Below are positions 34,704-43,734 of a stretch of DNA of 64,000 bases, one piece after another; position 1 is the first letter of the stretch; every line of letters starts with the position of its first letter. The notes beneath the pieces are model-generated. The model was given only the letters and a program-made list of their open reading frames with translations. It was not told the DNA's origin and made no database searches. Source of the stretch: Methanotrichaceae archaeon (GTDB taxonomy: Archaea; Halobacteriota; Methanosarcinia; Methanotrichales; Methanotrichaceae); the NCBI GenBank assembly GCA_016927425.1, contig JAFGMR010000020.1:1-64000 (forward strand), given 5' to 3'. Both the position numbers and the translations under genes were made by a program.

Positions 34704-35875
34704 GATGCGATGTGGTTGTGATCGGCGCGGGGCCAGCGGGCTCATTGTCCGCAAAGACGGCTGCGGAGAAGGGGCTTAATGTGATACTGCTCGAAAAGCG
34801 CCAGGAGATCGGCGACCCAGTGCGATGTGCCGAGGGGGTGAGCAAGGTCGGGCTCGCTGAGCTCGTCAAGCCTGACCCCAAATGGATCTCGGCCGAGGTC
34901 AAGGGTTCCAGGCTGATCGGTCCAGACGGCACAAGTTTTGTGATGGCCGAGGATCGATCCGGAAACGAAGTGGGCTACGTCCTCGAAAGGAAGATATTCG
35001 ACCGTGCTCTGGCCCTCGATGCAGCCCTTGCCGGAGCCGAGGTGTTTGTAAAGACGAGAGCTCTAGGCCTATTGATGCGGGACGGCAAGCCCTATGGGGT
35101 CTCTGCAATGCGCCACGGCGAGATGATAAGCATAGAGTGTCCGCTGATCATCGGGGCTGACGGAATCGAGTCCAAGGTGGGCAGATGGGCAGGGATCGAT
35201 ACAACCCTAAAGCCAAAGGACATCGGCATATGTGCCCAGTTCCTGCTTCAGGACAGGAACATCGATCAGGATTACAGCGAGTTCTTCTTCGGAAATACCA
35301 TCGCTCCAGGCGGCTATGCTTGGTCGTTTCCAAAGGGCGGGAACCTCGCCAACGTCGGCCTTGGGATTCAGGGCTCGAGGTCCAAACCGGGTGAGGCCCT
35401 GCGTCTCCTCGAACGGTTCGTCGCTTCCAAGTATCCCAGCGCAAAGGTTGCTGAGGTGATTGTGGGCGGCGATCCTGGTTGCGGCCCAATCGAATCGGCC
35501 ACTGCAAACGGCGTGATGCTTGTCGGCGATGCTGCTCGACAGACCGATCCCATCACCGGAGGAGGTATACTCAACGGCATGACCGCCGGAGTCATAGCCG
35601 GAGAAGTGGCTGCAGAGGCCTTATCAGCGGGTGATCTGAGCAAAGATGGACTGAAGGCCTATGAGGATCGTTGGAGGGAGGCCATTGGGGTCCACATCGC
35701 GAGGAGCTTGGAGCTCAAGGAGTTCTTCGTCAAGCTGACCGATGACGACCTGAATCGGCTCATGCACTCCCTGAAGGACCAGGATATCTCCAAGATGGAT
35801 CTCATGGGAATGCTCAGGGTGCTAGTCAAGCTCAATCCCAAACTGCTATGGGGGCTAAAGCACCTCATAGTCTAG
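34700..35875 (+). CDS. Geranylgeranyl reductase (digeranylgeranylglycerophospholipid reductase)
   Basis: A flavoprotein that saturates the isoprenoid chains of archaeal ether lipids at the membrane. Its 391 residues start with the FAD dinucleotide fold (VVVIGAGPAGS, residues 6-16), followed by a VRCAEGVS motif, the LERKIFDRALA segment and the second FAD motif VMLVGDAARQTDPITGGGI. The final helices (DLMGMLRVLVKLNPKLL) are amphipathic and may touch the membrane. The ATG overlaps the ferredoxin stop, matching the pairing known in Methanosarcina. Confidence 0.95.
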   Translation: MRCDVVVIGAGPAGSLSAKTAAEKGLNVILLEKRQEIGDPVRCAEGVSKVGLAELVKPDPKWISAEVKGSRLIGPDGTSFVMAEDRSGNEVGYVLERKIFDRALALDAALAGAEVFVKTRALGLLMRDGKPYGVSAMRHGEMISIECPLIIGADGIESKVGRWAGIDTTLKPKDIGICAQFLLQDRNIDQDYSEFFFGNTIAPGGYAWSFPKGGNLANVGLGIQGSRSKPGEALRLLERFVASKYPSAKVAEVIVGGDPGCGPIESATANGVMLVGDAARQTDPITGGGILNGMTAGVIAGEVAAEALSAGDLSKDGLKAYEDRWREAIGVHIARSLELKEFFVKLTDDDLNRLMHSLKDQDISKMDLMGMLRVLVKLNPKLLWGLKHLIV

Positions 35876-35962
35876 ATCGGATCGAGTAGATAGAATCGAG
35901 TGGAGCGGATCGAATAGGGATATAGGACAACCTGCTGCCCTATATCGGTCAAACGGCGTCGC

Positions 35963-35984
35963 ACCCCGCAGCAAGCTGCGGGGT
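35963..35984. terminator. GC-rich hairpin between convergent genes
   Basis: ACCCCGCAG-CAAG-CTGCGGGGT gives a perfect 9-bp stem with a 4-nt loop, followed by a T-rich stretch (ATTCGTTTCTAAG). It lies between the convergent reductase and HesB genes and could act in both directions. Archaeal termination mostly uses T-tracts, so a repeat-element role is also possible. Confidence 0.5.
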
Positions 35985-36003
35985 ATTCGTTTCTAAGATA
36001 CCT

Positions 36004-36363
36004 TCAGTGGCAGCCGCATCCAGATCCTTCGTAGGAATCGTCCTCACACGAATCATGGCAGCATCCGCAGGCCATCTCACTCTCTGGCCCTTGGATGACG
36101 AAACCGTTTCCCATTATATCGTCTTCGATGAAGTCGATGATGGTCTCGCCCAGAAGCTCTGAGTCTTGAGAGCTCATATGGATGGTGATGCCGTTGCTCT
36201 CGAATAGCTGGTCGTCCTCCTCAGGCATGCCCATCCCAAGGCCGTAGTTTGCCCCGGAGTCGTCGATTGCCGCAAGGAACATCCTGACCACCCTTCCCTC
36301 GGCCAGGCTATCTCTGATCTTATCGGCTGCGGCGTCGGTTATCTCGATCATTTCCTTGAACAC
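36004..36363 (-). CDS. HesB/IscA (A-type carrier)-like protein
   Basis: A 119-residue protein of the IscA/ErpA fold (MIEITDAAADKIRDSL start, then VRMFLAAIDDSG and LGMGMPEEDDQLFESNGITIHM). The C-terminal tail ACGCCHDSCEDDSYEGSGCGCH holds the Cys-rich cluster region; this differs from the C-x35-65-CGC of true IscA, so it is an A-type-like variant. It could carry or sense Fe-S clusters. The start is GTG at 36363 with AGGAGG 9 nt upstream; an internal ATG lies at 36351. Monocistronic. Confidence 0.78.
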   Translation of the reverse strand: MFKEMIEITDAAADKIRDSLAEGRVVRMFLAAIDDSGANYGLGMGMPEEDDQLFESNGITIHMSSQDSELLGETIIDFIEDDIMGNGFVIQGPESEMACGCCHDSCEDDSYEGSGCGCH

Positions 36364-36389
36364 CCCTTAGGCCTCCTTTCCAGAACTCC

Positions 36390-36398
36390 TATTTAAAC
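36390..36398 (-). promoter_or_regulatory. TATA box of the HesB-like gene
   Basis: TTTAAATAG-type box on the minus strand 27-35 nt upstream of the GTG start. The same 216-bp gap carries a GTTTAATATATGG box at 36515-36527 for the divergent fen gene, about 53-65 nt before its ATG. Confidence 0.5.
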
Positions 36399-36579
36399 GA
36401 TATCATGGTCGTAATTCTATAATGGCCGTGACTCTACGATCAACCGGGATTCGTAGTAGAGTTCCGAACTCAGGGAATGGTATAAGCGCCCGGTGATGGC
36501 GGCAAAGGAGATGGTTTAATATATGGAGGTCCTGAACCCTCAATCGGTCCTTACGGTTGGGAAATAGAGGAGAATTGTC

Positions 36580-37584
36580 ATGGGCGTCGATCTTGGCGAT
36601 ATGCTCTCTCGGCACAGGTTCGATCCAATGGAGTTATCGGGCAGATGGGTTGCGGTAGATGCTTTCAACACCCTCTACCAGTTCCTGAGCATCATAAGGC
36701 AGCAGGACGGATGCCCCCTCATGGACAGCAGTGGTCGCGTCACATCGCACCTCTCAGGGATCCTATATAGGATCACCGGCATTATCGTGGCCGGAGCCAA
36801 GGTCGCCTTCGTACTGGATGGAGAGCCCCCTGAGTTCAAGGCAGAGACGCTGAAGGTGAGGGCAGAAGTCCGAAGCTCGGCCGAGGCGAAATGGCAGGAG
36901 TCTGAGGGGGAGGAGAGATTCAAGTATGCCCAGGCATCCTCTCGTCTCAATGAGGAGATCATAGAGGACGCGCTGAGGTTGCTCGATTGCATGGGCCTGC
37001 CAATCGTCCAGGCGCCATCGGAGGGGGAGGCCCAGGCTGCCTGCATGGCCTCTCGGGGCGATGTTGACCTCGTCTCCTCACAGGACTACGATTCTCTGCT
37101 CTTCGGAGCCCCCAGGGTTGTGCGAAACCTCGCCTTGACCGGAAGGCGAAAGCTCCCCAGAAAGAAGGTATACGTGGACGTGAATCCGGAGGTGATAGTG
37201 TTGCAGGAGGTGCTCGAGCGCCTCGGCATAGACCGGGTGCAGCTCGTTGAGATCGGCATCATGTGTGGAACCGACTACAACCCAGGCCTTCCACGAGTCG
37301 GCCCAAAGACCGCCCTGAAGCTGATCAAGGAGCATGGAGACCTGGAGTCAGTCCTATCCGCCCGGGGCGAGTCGTTAGAGAACTTCGAGGAGATCAGGGA
37401 TCTCTTCCTGCATCCTCCTACAACCGATGACTACTCCCTGCGGATGAGGACCCCTCGATCCGATGAGATCGTCTCCTTCCTTTGCGATGAGCGGGACTTC
37501 TCAGAGGAGAGGGTGAGAAAGGTAGCAACCAGGCTTGAGGAGGCTTACAGGGTTGGACAGTCAACGCTCGACAGATGGCTCTAG
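36580..37584 (+). CDS. fen: Flap endonuclease 1
   Basis: Removes 5' flaps in Okazaki-fragment maturation and base-excision repair. The 334 residues have the XPG N and I domains: the N-terminal MGVDLGDML, the metal-binding aspartate in VAVDAFNTLYQF, FVLDGEPPEFK, APSEGEAQAA, VSSQDYDSLLFG and the helix-hairpin-helix GIMCGTDYNPGLPRVGPKTA. The C-terminus GQSTLDRWL is a PCNA-interacting (PIP-box) peptide. dph2 begins inside its 3' end. Confidence 0.96.
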   Translation: MGVDLGDMLSRHRFDPMELSGRWVAVDAFNTLYQFLSIIRQQDGCPLMDSSGRVTSHLSGILYRITGIIVAGAKVAFVLDGEPPEFKAETLKVRAEVRSSAEAKWQESEGEERFKYAQASSRLNEEIIEDALRLLDCMGLPIVQAPSEGEAQAACMASRGDVDLVSSQDYDSLLFGAPRVVRNLALTGRRKLPRKKVYVDVNPEVIVLQEVLERLGIDRVQLVEIGIMCGTDYNPGLPRVGPKTALKLIKEHGDLESVLSARGESLENFEEIRDLFLHPPTTDDYSLRMRTPRSDEIVSFLCDERDFSEERVRKVATRLEEAYRVGQSTLDRWL

Positions 37585-38548
37585 ATACCGCCTGGATCTC
37601 GACGGGGCAATCGAGATCGTAAAGGATATGGGCATCTGCAAAGTAGGTCTCCAGGTCCCCGAAGGATTGAAGAGAGAGGCCCAATCGATTGCGCGCCTAA
37701 TAGAGGAGAGAACTCCCGCTAAGGTGATCGTCTCGGGGGAGCCATGCTACGGGGCATGCGATCTTGATCTTGCCTTAGCTTGCGAGGTTGACCTTTTGAT
37801 CCACGTGGGCCACGCCCGGCTTCTGGACGAGCCTTCGAACGTCCTCTACCTGGAAGCTCGTATGGTGGGAAATCGCCTGCGCGACTCCCTGGACCAGGCA
37901 ATCCCCCTCCTCAAATCGAGAAGGGTTGGGGTAGTGACGACTGTCCAGCACGTCCACCTCCTCGATGATGCGCTCGACGCCCTCTCGAAGGCGGGACTCG
38001 AGGGGGTTATAAGTCCAGCAGGACGAAGGACGGCCTATCCTGGCCAGGTTTTAGGCTGCTCCTTCCAAGCGGCAAGATCGCTCGACGTTCCCGAGTTCAT
38101 CTTCATCGGCACAGGGATGTTCCACCCGATCGGAGTTGCAATGGCCTCAGGAAAGAGCGTCGTCGCCCTCGACCCAATCACCGGCGAGGCTACGATCGTC
38201 GATCCCTCGCCCCTGATACGCCGGCGATTCGGAAGTATCGCCCGGGCCGGCAAAGCTTGCCGATTCGCAGTTCTAGCATCCAAAAAGCCAGGCCAGAGGC
38301 GGATCGATCTCTGCGAGAGGATGATGGAGCTTGGACGATCCCACGGCAAGGAGATGATGCTCGTATACGTGGATCGCGTGGATCCCGACGTCCTGATCAA
38401 CCTCGGCGTTGAAGCCGCCGTATCGACCGCGTGCCCCCGGATAGCGCTCGACGATGCTGCGAGGTACAATGTCCCACTCCTCACCCCCCCCGAGTTCGAG
38501 CTCCTCCTAGGAGAGCGAGAGGAGTACAAGCTAGATGAGATCGAGTGA
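37553..38548 (+). CDS. dph2: Diphthamide synthesis protein Dph2
   Basis: The archaeal radical 3-amino-3-carboxypropyl transferase for the first step of diphthamide on elongation factor 2. Three cysteines that hold the [4Fe-4S] cluster fall in EPCYGACD, LGCSFQAA and STACPRIALDD. The 331-residue form starts at TTG 37553 with GAGGAGG 9 nt upstream; TTG 37535 is an alternative. Both starts overlap the end of fen by tens of bases, which suggests coupled translation. Confidence 0.92.
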   Translation: MDSQRSTDGSRYRLDLDGAIEIVKDMGICKVGLQVPEGLKREAQSIARLIEERTPAKVIVSGEPCYGACDLDLALACEVDLLIHVGHARLLDEPSNVLYLEARMVGNRLRDSLDQAIPLLKSRRVGVVTTVQHVHLLDDALDALSKAGLEGVISPAGRRTAYPGQVLGCSFQAARSLDVPEFIFIGTGMFHPIGVAMASGKSVVALDPITGEATIVDPSPLIRRRFGSIARAGKACRFAVLASKKPGQRRIDLCERMMELGRSHGKEMMLVYVDRVDPDVLINLGVEAAVSTACPRIALDDAARYNVPLLTPPEFELLLGEREEYKLDEIE

Positions 38549-38574
38549 GGTTCTCGACGAAACAATAAAACGTC

Positions 38575-38639
38575 CATGATCCTCAGACAGGGATCATGCA
38601 CAAAGGATGAAAAACCAATATGCCTCGTGAGTTTTTCAT
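38575..38639. other. Two tandem stem-loops after dph2
   Basis: CATGATCC...GGATCATG (38575-38598, 8-bp stem) is followed by ATGAAAAAC...GTTTTTCAT (38607-38639, 9-bp stem, 15-nt loop). They could end the dph2 transcript or form a small RNA. The rest of the gap to 38760 shows no gene. Confidence 0.35.
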
Positions 38640-38760
38640 GTGAACGGCAAAGAGACGCCTCGACAATCTTGGCTACCATATCCATCCACGCCAAAAGGCG
38701 GAATAGACGATGCCCGGGCGGACTAGTTGACGAAAAAAAAGATCCAATGGAAGGCATCAT

Positions 38761-38768
38761 CTATATAA
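38761..38768 (+). promoter_or_regulatory. TATA box of the secreted protein gene
   Basis: CTATATAA lies 22-29 nt upstream of the GTG at 38790 and about 31-38 nt upstream of the ATG at 38799. Either start would give a near-leaderless message. Confidence 0.5.
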
Positions 38769-38789
38769 GTAAATGAGGGCGATAACCCG

Positions 38790-39461
38790 GTGATCGATAT
38801 GAAGTGGATATCATTGTTGATGGCCACGCTCTGCTGCGCCCTCATCTCAACGGCAAGCTCGGCGATCCTGTCCCCTGGACAAGTTCTATCGAACGATGAC
38901 CAGGCGCTCCTGGACGAGACCGAGGGCTATTTCTACCGATATGTGACAGAGACGGCCGATGGCGGCGCCTCGCTGGCGGCGGCGAATATCTCCTATCTGG
39001 CATCGGTTGAGGATTTCAACTTCACCTCCATGTGGAATGGCATGGCAGTGAAGTTCACCGCGCCCTATGACGGCTGGATGCTCAAGAAGGTGGAGATCGC
39101 AGGCCTGATCTACTACGACCATCAGAACCAAAGCTTCCCTCCCGGCTGGTGCTTTGGCCTGGAGATACTCGACTCGGATAAGAACCTCCTCTACAAGTAC
39201 GCCGACTCGCCCCTCGCCTATTTCAGCGTGACCACCCCCTTTATGGGAGAGGTGGAGCTGCCTTCATTGGAGATAGACGGTGATTTCTACGTCTGCATCT
39301 ATGATCGAGGTTTGTTCGGCGTGGGAATTAACATCACCGCCCCACAGGATACCTCGTTTGTATATAATTACATTACCGGCGATATGATCCCAACCGAGAC
39401 GACATTGGATGGAGGTGTCCCGGCATCGATGAACTGGGTCATACGGGCTGTCGGCGAATAG
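38790..39461 (+). CDS. Secreted hypothetical protein
   Basis: About 220 residues with a classical signal peptide (MKWISLLMATLCCALISTASSA, cleavage likely after SSA). The mature part is acidic, rich in aromatic residues and beta-strand-like, with FTAPYDGWMLKKVEIAGLIYYD and a C-terminal VPASMNWVIRAVGE. It resembles a jelly-roll or S-layer-associated domain in general style, but I recognise no family. Similar architecture (signal peptide, then DGGVPAS-type end) suggests relation to the protein at 54126 only in style. Start could be GTG 38790 or ATG 38799. Confidence 0.7.
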   Translation: MIDMKWISLLMATLCCALISTASSAILSPGQVLSNDDQALLDETEGYFYRYVTETADGGASLAAANISYLASVEDFNFTSMWNGMAVKFTAPYDGWMLKKVEIAGLIYYDHQNQSFPPGWCFGLEILDSDKNLLYKYADSPLAYFSVTTPFMGEVELPSLEIDGDFYVCIYDRGLFGVGINITAPQDTSFVYNYITGDMIPTETTLDGGVPASMNWVIRAVGE

Positions 39462-39534
39462 GCCCTCCCATCCTTTTTTCCTTCGATTCGGGGCTCTATT
39501 AGCGATCGTCCCGGCGAAAGTATGTTATATCTGC

Positions 39535-40218
39535 GTGACCTCTCATTGGCTGATGTTAGGCTTCGATCAAATATGCGTAGGAGGCCTGCCAGGCATCGGA
39601 TCGGTGGGCAAGGTCGCCGCGGACTACTTGGGAGTAGCCTTGGACTCCCAAACGGTTGCGACCATCCACTCCTCGGGCTTTCCCCCACAGGTGATGGTCG
39701 ATGGGGGCCTCGTTCACATATTCCGCGTGGAGATCAATGTGCCCAAGGAGAGGCCAGACCTCCTCATCCTCTCGGGAGATGCCCAGCCCCTTGACGTTGG
39801 GGGCATGTACTCGCTGGCAGGCGAGATACTTAGCCAGGCTCGGGATTTGGGAGCGGGCTTGATAATAACCATGGCAGCCTACGTGGGAGACTCGAAGCAC
39901 AAGGTCCTGGGGGTCGCTTCCGATGCCGAGCTCGCGAGAAGCCTCGAAGATGTCGGAGTTCATCTGCTGAAGACGGGCTTCATAGGGGGGCTAAACGGCC
40001 TGCTCGTCGGGATGGCTCCCTCCTACGGCTTGAAGGGATTATGCCTTCTGGGCTCCTCTTCTGGGGATCTGCCAGTCGATATCGAAGCAGCGTGCAACAT
40101 TCTTGAGGTAGTGGCTCGGCTGCTCGATCTGGAGATTGCCTTAGACGGCCTGACCTTATGCTCTGATGAGGATGACTTGGAGCCAGTGCCTCAGGAATTC
40201 GACATCAACTACCGCTGA
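39535..40218 (+). CDS. PAC2 family protein (proteasome assembly chaperone-like)
   Basis: A 227-residue protein with the PAC2 fold: GLPGIGSVGKVAADYL near the N-terminus, a SGFPPQV motif, LLILSGDAQP and a GFIGGLNGLLVGMAPSYGLKGLCLLG core. The C-terminus has the LPVDIEAACNILEVVARLL segment of the family. In archaea these proteins assemble or recruit the 20S proteasome, or act on amino-group substrates. The start is either GTG 39535 or ATG 39553. No neighbour gives a function. Confidence 0.85.
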   Translation: MTSHWLMLGFDQICVGGLPGIGSVGKVAADYLGVALDSQTVATIHSSGFPPQVMVDGGLVHIFRVEINVPKERPDLLILSGDAQPLDVGGMYSLAGEILSQARDLGAGLIITMAAYVGDSKHKVLGVASDAELARSLEDVGVHLLKTGFIGGLNGLLVGMAPSYGLKGLCLLGSSSGDLPVDIEAACNILEVVARLLDLEIALDGLTLCSDEDDLEPVPQEFDINYR

Positions 40219-40250
40219 TCAGGATGGGAGCGGCTGCCTTTGTGGCAGCA

Positions 40251-41102
40251 TCAAAGCGCTCTTACGACCAATGATCCCCTCTCCACCCCAAGAGCCCTTG
40301 CCACAGGACTGCACTTCGCCCGCAGTATGTATATGAGCCTGCCCTTCAGCATCTCCTGGAACTCGCTTATGGTCTCGTAGTTTCCCATGCCCTTTGCGAG
40401 GATCAGGCAGTCGCCATCGTTGATCAAGGCCTTGGCTGCCCGAGTCGCTACCTCGAGCGACAGGCCCACGACATCCCCTGTTGGGACGATCTCTATATCG
40501 GTCATCTCACGAAGCTCGGCTGCTGTGACGTCGTTCAATATGGGATCGGACTTGGGGCCGATGACGACCTGTTTTCCCATATCGATCAGCCTCTCGATCA
40601 CCAATAGGTCGAAGACGACCTCCCCGCAGTTGTCCGTCAGATAGTATATCTTGGAGAAGCGGTCGAGATAGGATTCGACCTCGGATAGATCGCCATCGAG
40701 CCTCTCATTAAGCGTGTCCCAGAAGACCTTCTCGAAGGTCTTGTTGTCGAAATCGTGCCCTTTGACGCCGAACTCCATCGAGTTCGCGAAAGCTGCCACC
40801 CTAACCAAGGCCTCCAGGCCGTCCTCGTCGATGAATCGCCTCGCCAAGGGGAGAAGCGCCCTGGCAACAACGTTGCTCTCCTCCTTGAACACCCTGTAAG
40901 GATCCTTATCACCAGATCGCCTCTTGATTATCCTCTCGCGGGCAGTGCCCACCTGGGCGGAGACCCCCCTCTTATGAGCGACCATGAAGTCCAGGAGCTC
41001 CTCCATCGCCTCCATCTTCTCCTCCTCCGTTGAGAAGACCATGTCGCACTCGAACTTGGCGCGGTCCAATATGCAGCTATAGCACTCGGATGATAGCTTC
41101 AA
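40251..41102 (-). CDS. DUF89 damage-control phosphatase family protein
   Basis: A 283-residue metal-dependent phosphatase of the DUF89/ARMT1 type. It shows the N-terminal ECYSCILDR pair (C7, C10), a long helical lobe, and the catalytic core LTDNCGEVVFDLLVIERL with the Asp/Asn pair. LILAKGMGNYET follows as the second metal/acid motif. DUF89 enzymes remove harmful sugar phosphates or side products of coenzyme pathways. It is coupled to the upstream histone-deacetylase-fold gene (4-nt overlap), so both may handle one metabolite. Confidence 0.88.
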   Translation of the reverse strand: MKLSSECYSCILDRAKFECDMVFSTEEEKMEAMEELLDFMVAHKRGVSAQVGTARERIIKRRSGDKDPYRVFKEESNVVARALLPLARRFIDEDGLEALVRVAAFANSMEFGVKGHDFDNKTFEKVFWDTLNERLDGDLSEVESYLDRFSKIYYLTDNCGEVVFDLLVIERLIDMGKQVVIGPKSDPILNDVTAAELREMTDIEIVPTGDVVGLSLEVATRAAKALINDGDCLILAKGMGNYETISEFQEMLKGRLIYILRAKCSPVARALGVERGSLVVRAL

Positions 41103-41944
41103 GGAGATCGCCGCCCGGCGAGCATCGAGATGACCCCAGGTATCGCCTCCTTTGCCACCTGCACGTTGGATCCGCCGCTGAGGACGAAGACGAGCCCCTT
41201 GTCCTGGATCGCCTCCAGTATCATGCGCGTCATCTTCGGATAGACCTTCTCCGTCAGGTTGAACCCGCCATAATCGTCGCGATGAGAGTCGTGCCCGAAG
41301 ATGACGAAGCAGAGCTGGAAGTCGAAGTCCTTTGCAAGCTCTAGAATGGATGCAAGCTCCTTTAGGAACTTCTGATCATCGGCGTCGAAACCGATGCCCA
41401 TATCGTAATTGTTCATAAGAGGGTCGTGCTTTATCTCTGATCCCGTATGGAAGTTGATGTGAAAGACATCTGGGTCGCGTCCGAAGAAGTCCCTCGTCCC
41501 ATCGCCGAAATGGGGATCGACATCGATTATCAAGAACCTGGAAAGCCCCATCTCCCTCAACCGGAGAATGGTGATTGCAACATCGTTAAAGTAGCAGAAC
41601 CCCCAGCAGCTGCCGCGAGAGGCGTGATGGCCGGCCGTGCCCGTGTAGGCAAAGGCGCTCTCTGCAGCGCCAGTTGCCACGAGCTCCGCCGCTAGGAGGA
41701 CGCTTCCAGCGGAGAGGATTGCCACCTCTCGATAGGGATCTTGGAGCATATTATCCATGTGCTGGGGCGTGTGAGCCCTCTCCACGAGCTCCAATGGAGC
41801 AGGCTTTGGGCCGAATACCTGCACATCCACCCCATCCACGATACCCGACTCGATCAGGCTCTCGTAGGACGGCCTGATCCTGTCCTTCAGAACGGAGAAG
41901 CCATCCCGCCCGAAGTCACCGTGATAGACGACTGCAACCTTCAT
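41099..41944 (-). CDS. Histone deacetylase-fold hydrolase
   Basis: A 281-residue metal hydrolase of the AcuC/HDAC superfamily. The active-site His pair is in TGTAGHHASRGSCWGFCYFNDVA (H106, H107), and the zinc ligands are in IDVDPHFGDGT (D143, H145) and in GHDSHRDD. The usual catalytic-loop Gly-Gly-Tyr seems to be LSGGSNVQ here, so the tyrosine appears to be missing. The N-terminus reads VYHGDFGRDGFS, a variant of the family opening. Substrate unknown (acetyl-polyamine or acetyl-lysine are the usual choices). It precedes the DUF89 gene with a 4-nt overlap. Confidence 0.85.
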   Translation of the reverse strand: MKVAVVYHGDFGRDGFSVLKDRIRPSYESLIESGIVDGVDVQVFGPKPAPLELVERAHTPQHMDNMLQDPYREVAILSAGSVLLAAELVATGAAESAFAYTGTAGHHASRGSCWGFCYFNDVAITILRLREMGLSRFLIIDVDPHFGDGTRDFFGRDPDVFHINFHTGSEIKHDPLMNNYDMGIGFDADDQKFLKELASILELAKDFDFQLCFVIFGHDSHRDDYGGFNLTEKVYPKMTRMILEAIQDKGLVFVLSGGSNVQVAKEAIPGVISMLAGRRSP

Positions 41945-42005
41945 GCATTGACCATCCTCGGGGGTCGGTTAAGGCTCTTGCCCCAATAGATCACCGATTG
42001 CCTCA

Positions 42006-43535
42006 TCAGATCTCCGTCATCCTCGGATACCTTTCAAGCAGCATCCCCTCGACCACTATCGGAACCTGTCTCTTGATATCCCTCATGGTGCAGTCCTTGA
42101 TTGCGCACTCGAGCTCCCAGTCGCTCGATGAGCATATGGTCAGCAAGGGCTCGCCCTTCTTTACCATCTCGCCCATCTTCCGATGAATGATCACCCCTGC
42201 CTTCTTGTCAGATGGGGCGCCAGCTATGCGAGCGATCTCGACGATGCGCTTGTTGTAAAAGGCAACCACATATCCCGTGCTCGGTGAGAGGATCTGCTCC
42301 TGATGATCGCCTATCTGTATATCCGCGCTCTTGACAGCGGGATCGCCCCCTTGGGCCTCTATGATCTCCATCAGTTTCTTGTGAGCTCTTCCGCTTGCGA
42401 GGATCTCCTCGGCTCTGCGATGTCCCTCGCCTCGGCCGGCAACACCGCCCATCTCGAGAAGAATCCCTGCAAGCGCGAGGCCCTTCTCCCTGAGGCTGTT
42501 TGGACCCTGGCCCGTCTCCAGCATCGTCAAGGCCTCCCGGATCTCCAGGGCAGGTCCAACCGTCCTCCCGACTGGTGACCCGCCAAACGTCATGGCGCAC
42601 TCGACCTTTATCCCCAGGCGGTCGCCCAGGTCCATGAGGTCTTTGGCAAGCGACCTTCCATCCTCCTGGGTCTCGAGCTTCGTCCCGGGGCCGACAGGCA
42701 TATCCACGACGACCGCATCCGCGCCCACCGCCCCCTTCTTGGCCATGATCGATGCGAGCATCTGGCTGTAGGGATCTATCGAGAGCGAGTACTCCTGCTT
42801 GATCAGCTTGTCATCGGCAGGAGCAATGTTGGTTGCCCCGCCCCAGGCGATCACGCCTCCGACGTCCTCGGTGATCTCCTTGATCTCGTCTGCCGTGAAC
42901 TCGACTGGGGCGAGGATCTCCATCAAGTCGGCAGTGCCGCCTGCGCCGGTTATTGCCCGGGAGCTCGTCTTTGGGATGAGAAGGCCGGCTGCTGCAACGA
43001 TCGGCACAACCAAGAGGGAGACCTTGTTTCCAGGCACTCCGCCGATGCTGTGCTTGTCCACGACCGGATGGGTGTCGAAGTAGATCCGGTCGCCGGTCTC
43101 TATCATCGCCCTAGTCAGCCACTCGGTCTCCTGAGCGTCCATCTTGTGAATATAAGAGGCCGTGATGTAAGCAGAGAGCTCGACCTCGCTCAGGTTGTTG
43201 TCCACGATATCCCTTACGATCGTTCGTATCTGGTCCTCGGAGAGCCGTTCGTTGTCCATGATCCGCTTGATGTAAGATATGGACTGGGGCTTTGGCGCTG
43301 GAAAGATGTCGACAGTCATCGCCCCCTTGAGCTCCTTCAAGGCCTCGGTGAATATGCCGACCTGGCCTTTGGCAACCATTGCGGTGGTGGTGTCAAGGAT
43401 TGCTACAAGGGATGCACCTTTGGTCCTTATCCGGACCCTGTCCCCGGCATTGATCCCAAGCTCCCTGGCGTCGGCCAGGTTCAGCATGACCTTATACTGG
43501 CCAATCTCGATATCGAAGGGATGAACCTCAAACAT
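42006..43535 (-). CDS. deoA: AMP phosphorylase
   Basis: Phosphorolyses AMP (and CMP/UMP) to base and ribose 1,5-bisphosphate, the first step of the archaeal pathway that leads through ribulose bisphosphate to RuBisCO. The 509 residues have an N-terminal extra domain (1-85), absent in bacterial thymidine phosphorylase. They also contain the signature SSRAITGAGGTADLMEIL and DKHSIGGVPGNKVSLL, and a C-terminal PYNP domain ending ERYPRM. The ribose-bisphosphate isomerase and RuBisCO are not in the window. Confidence 0.94.
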   Translation of the reverse strand: MFEVHPFDIEIGQYKVMLNLADARELGINAGDRVRIRTKGASLVAILDTTTAMVAKGQVGIFTEALKELKGAMTVDIFPAPKPQSISYIKRIMDNERLSEDQIRTIVRDIVDNNLSEVELSAYITASYIHKMDAQETEWLTRAMIETGDRIYFDTHPVVDKHSIGGVPGNKVSLLVVPIVAAAGLLIPKTSSRAITGAGGTADLMEILAPVEFTADEIKEITEDVGGVIAWGGATNIAPADDKLIKQEYSLSIDPYSQMLASIMAKKGAVGADAVVVDMPVGPGTKLETQEDGRSLAKDLMDLGDRLGIKVECAMTFGGSPVGRTVGPALEIREALTMLETGQGPNSLREKGLALAGILLEMGGVAGRGEGHRRAEEILASGRAHKKLMEIIEAQGGDPAVKSADIQIGDHQEQILSPSTGYVVAFYNKRIVEIARIAGAPSDKKAGVIIHRKMGEMVKKGEPLLTICSSSDWELECAIKDCTMRDIKRQVPIVVEGMLLERYPRMTEI

Positions 43536-43734
43536 GGCTGTGACCTCACATAAGCGGATGCTGTAAATGCTTAATTAGCTTCCGGGAGCCTCCGCCATTC
43601 ATAGGAAACATGGTCAATATGTTGAGGCAAATTGCCCTTTTGAACTAATCCTTAGCGAAACCGCAATGCCTCATGCTCGTGACATCTTTTGATCAGTATC
43701 TCAAGAAGGAGGGTGCTGAATAGTTGCGTATCCC

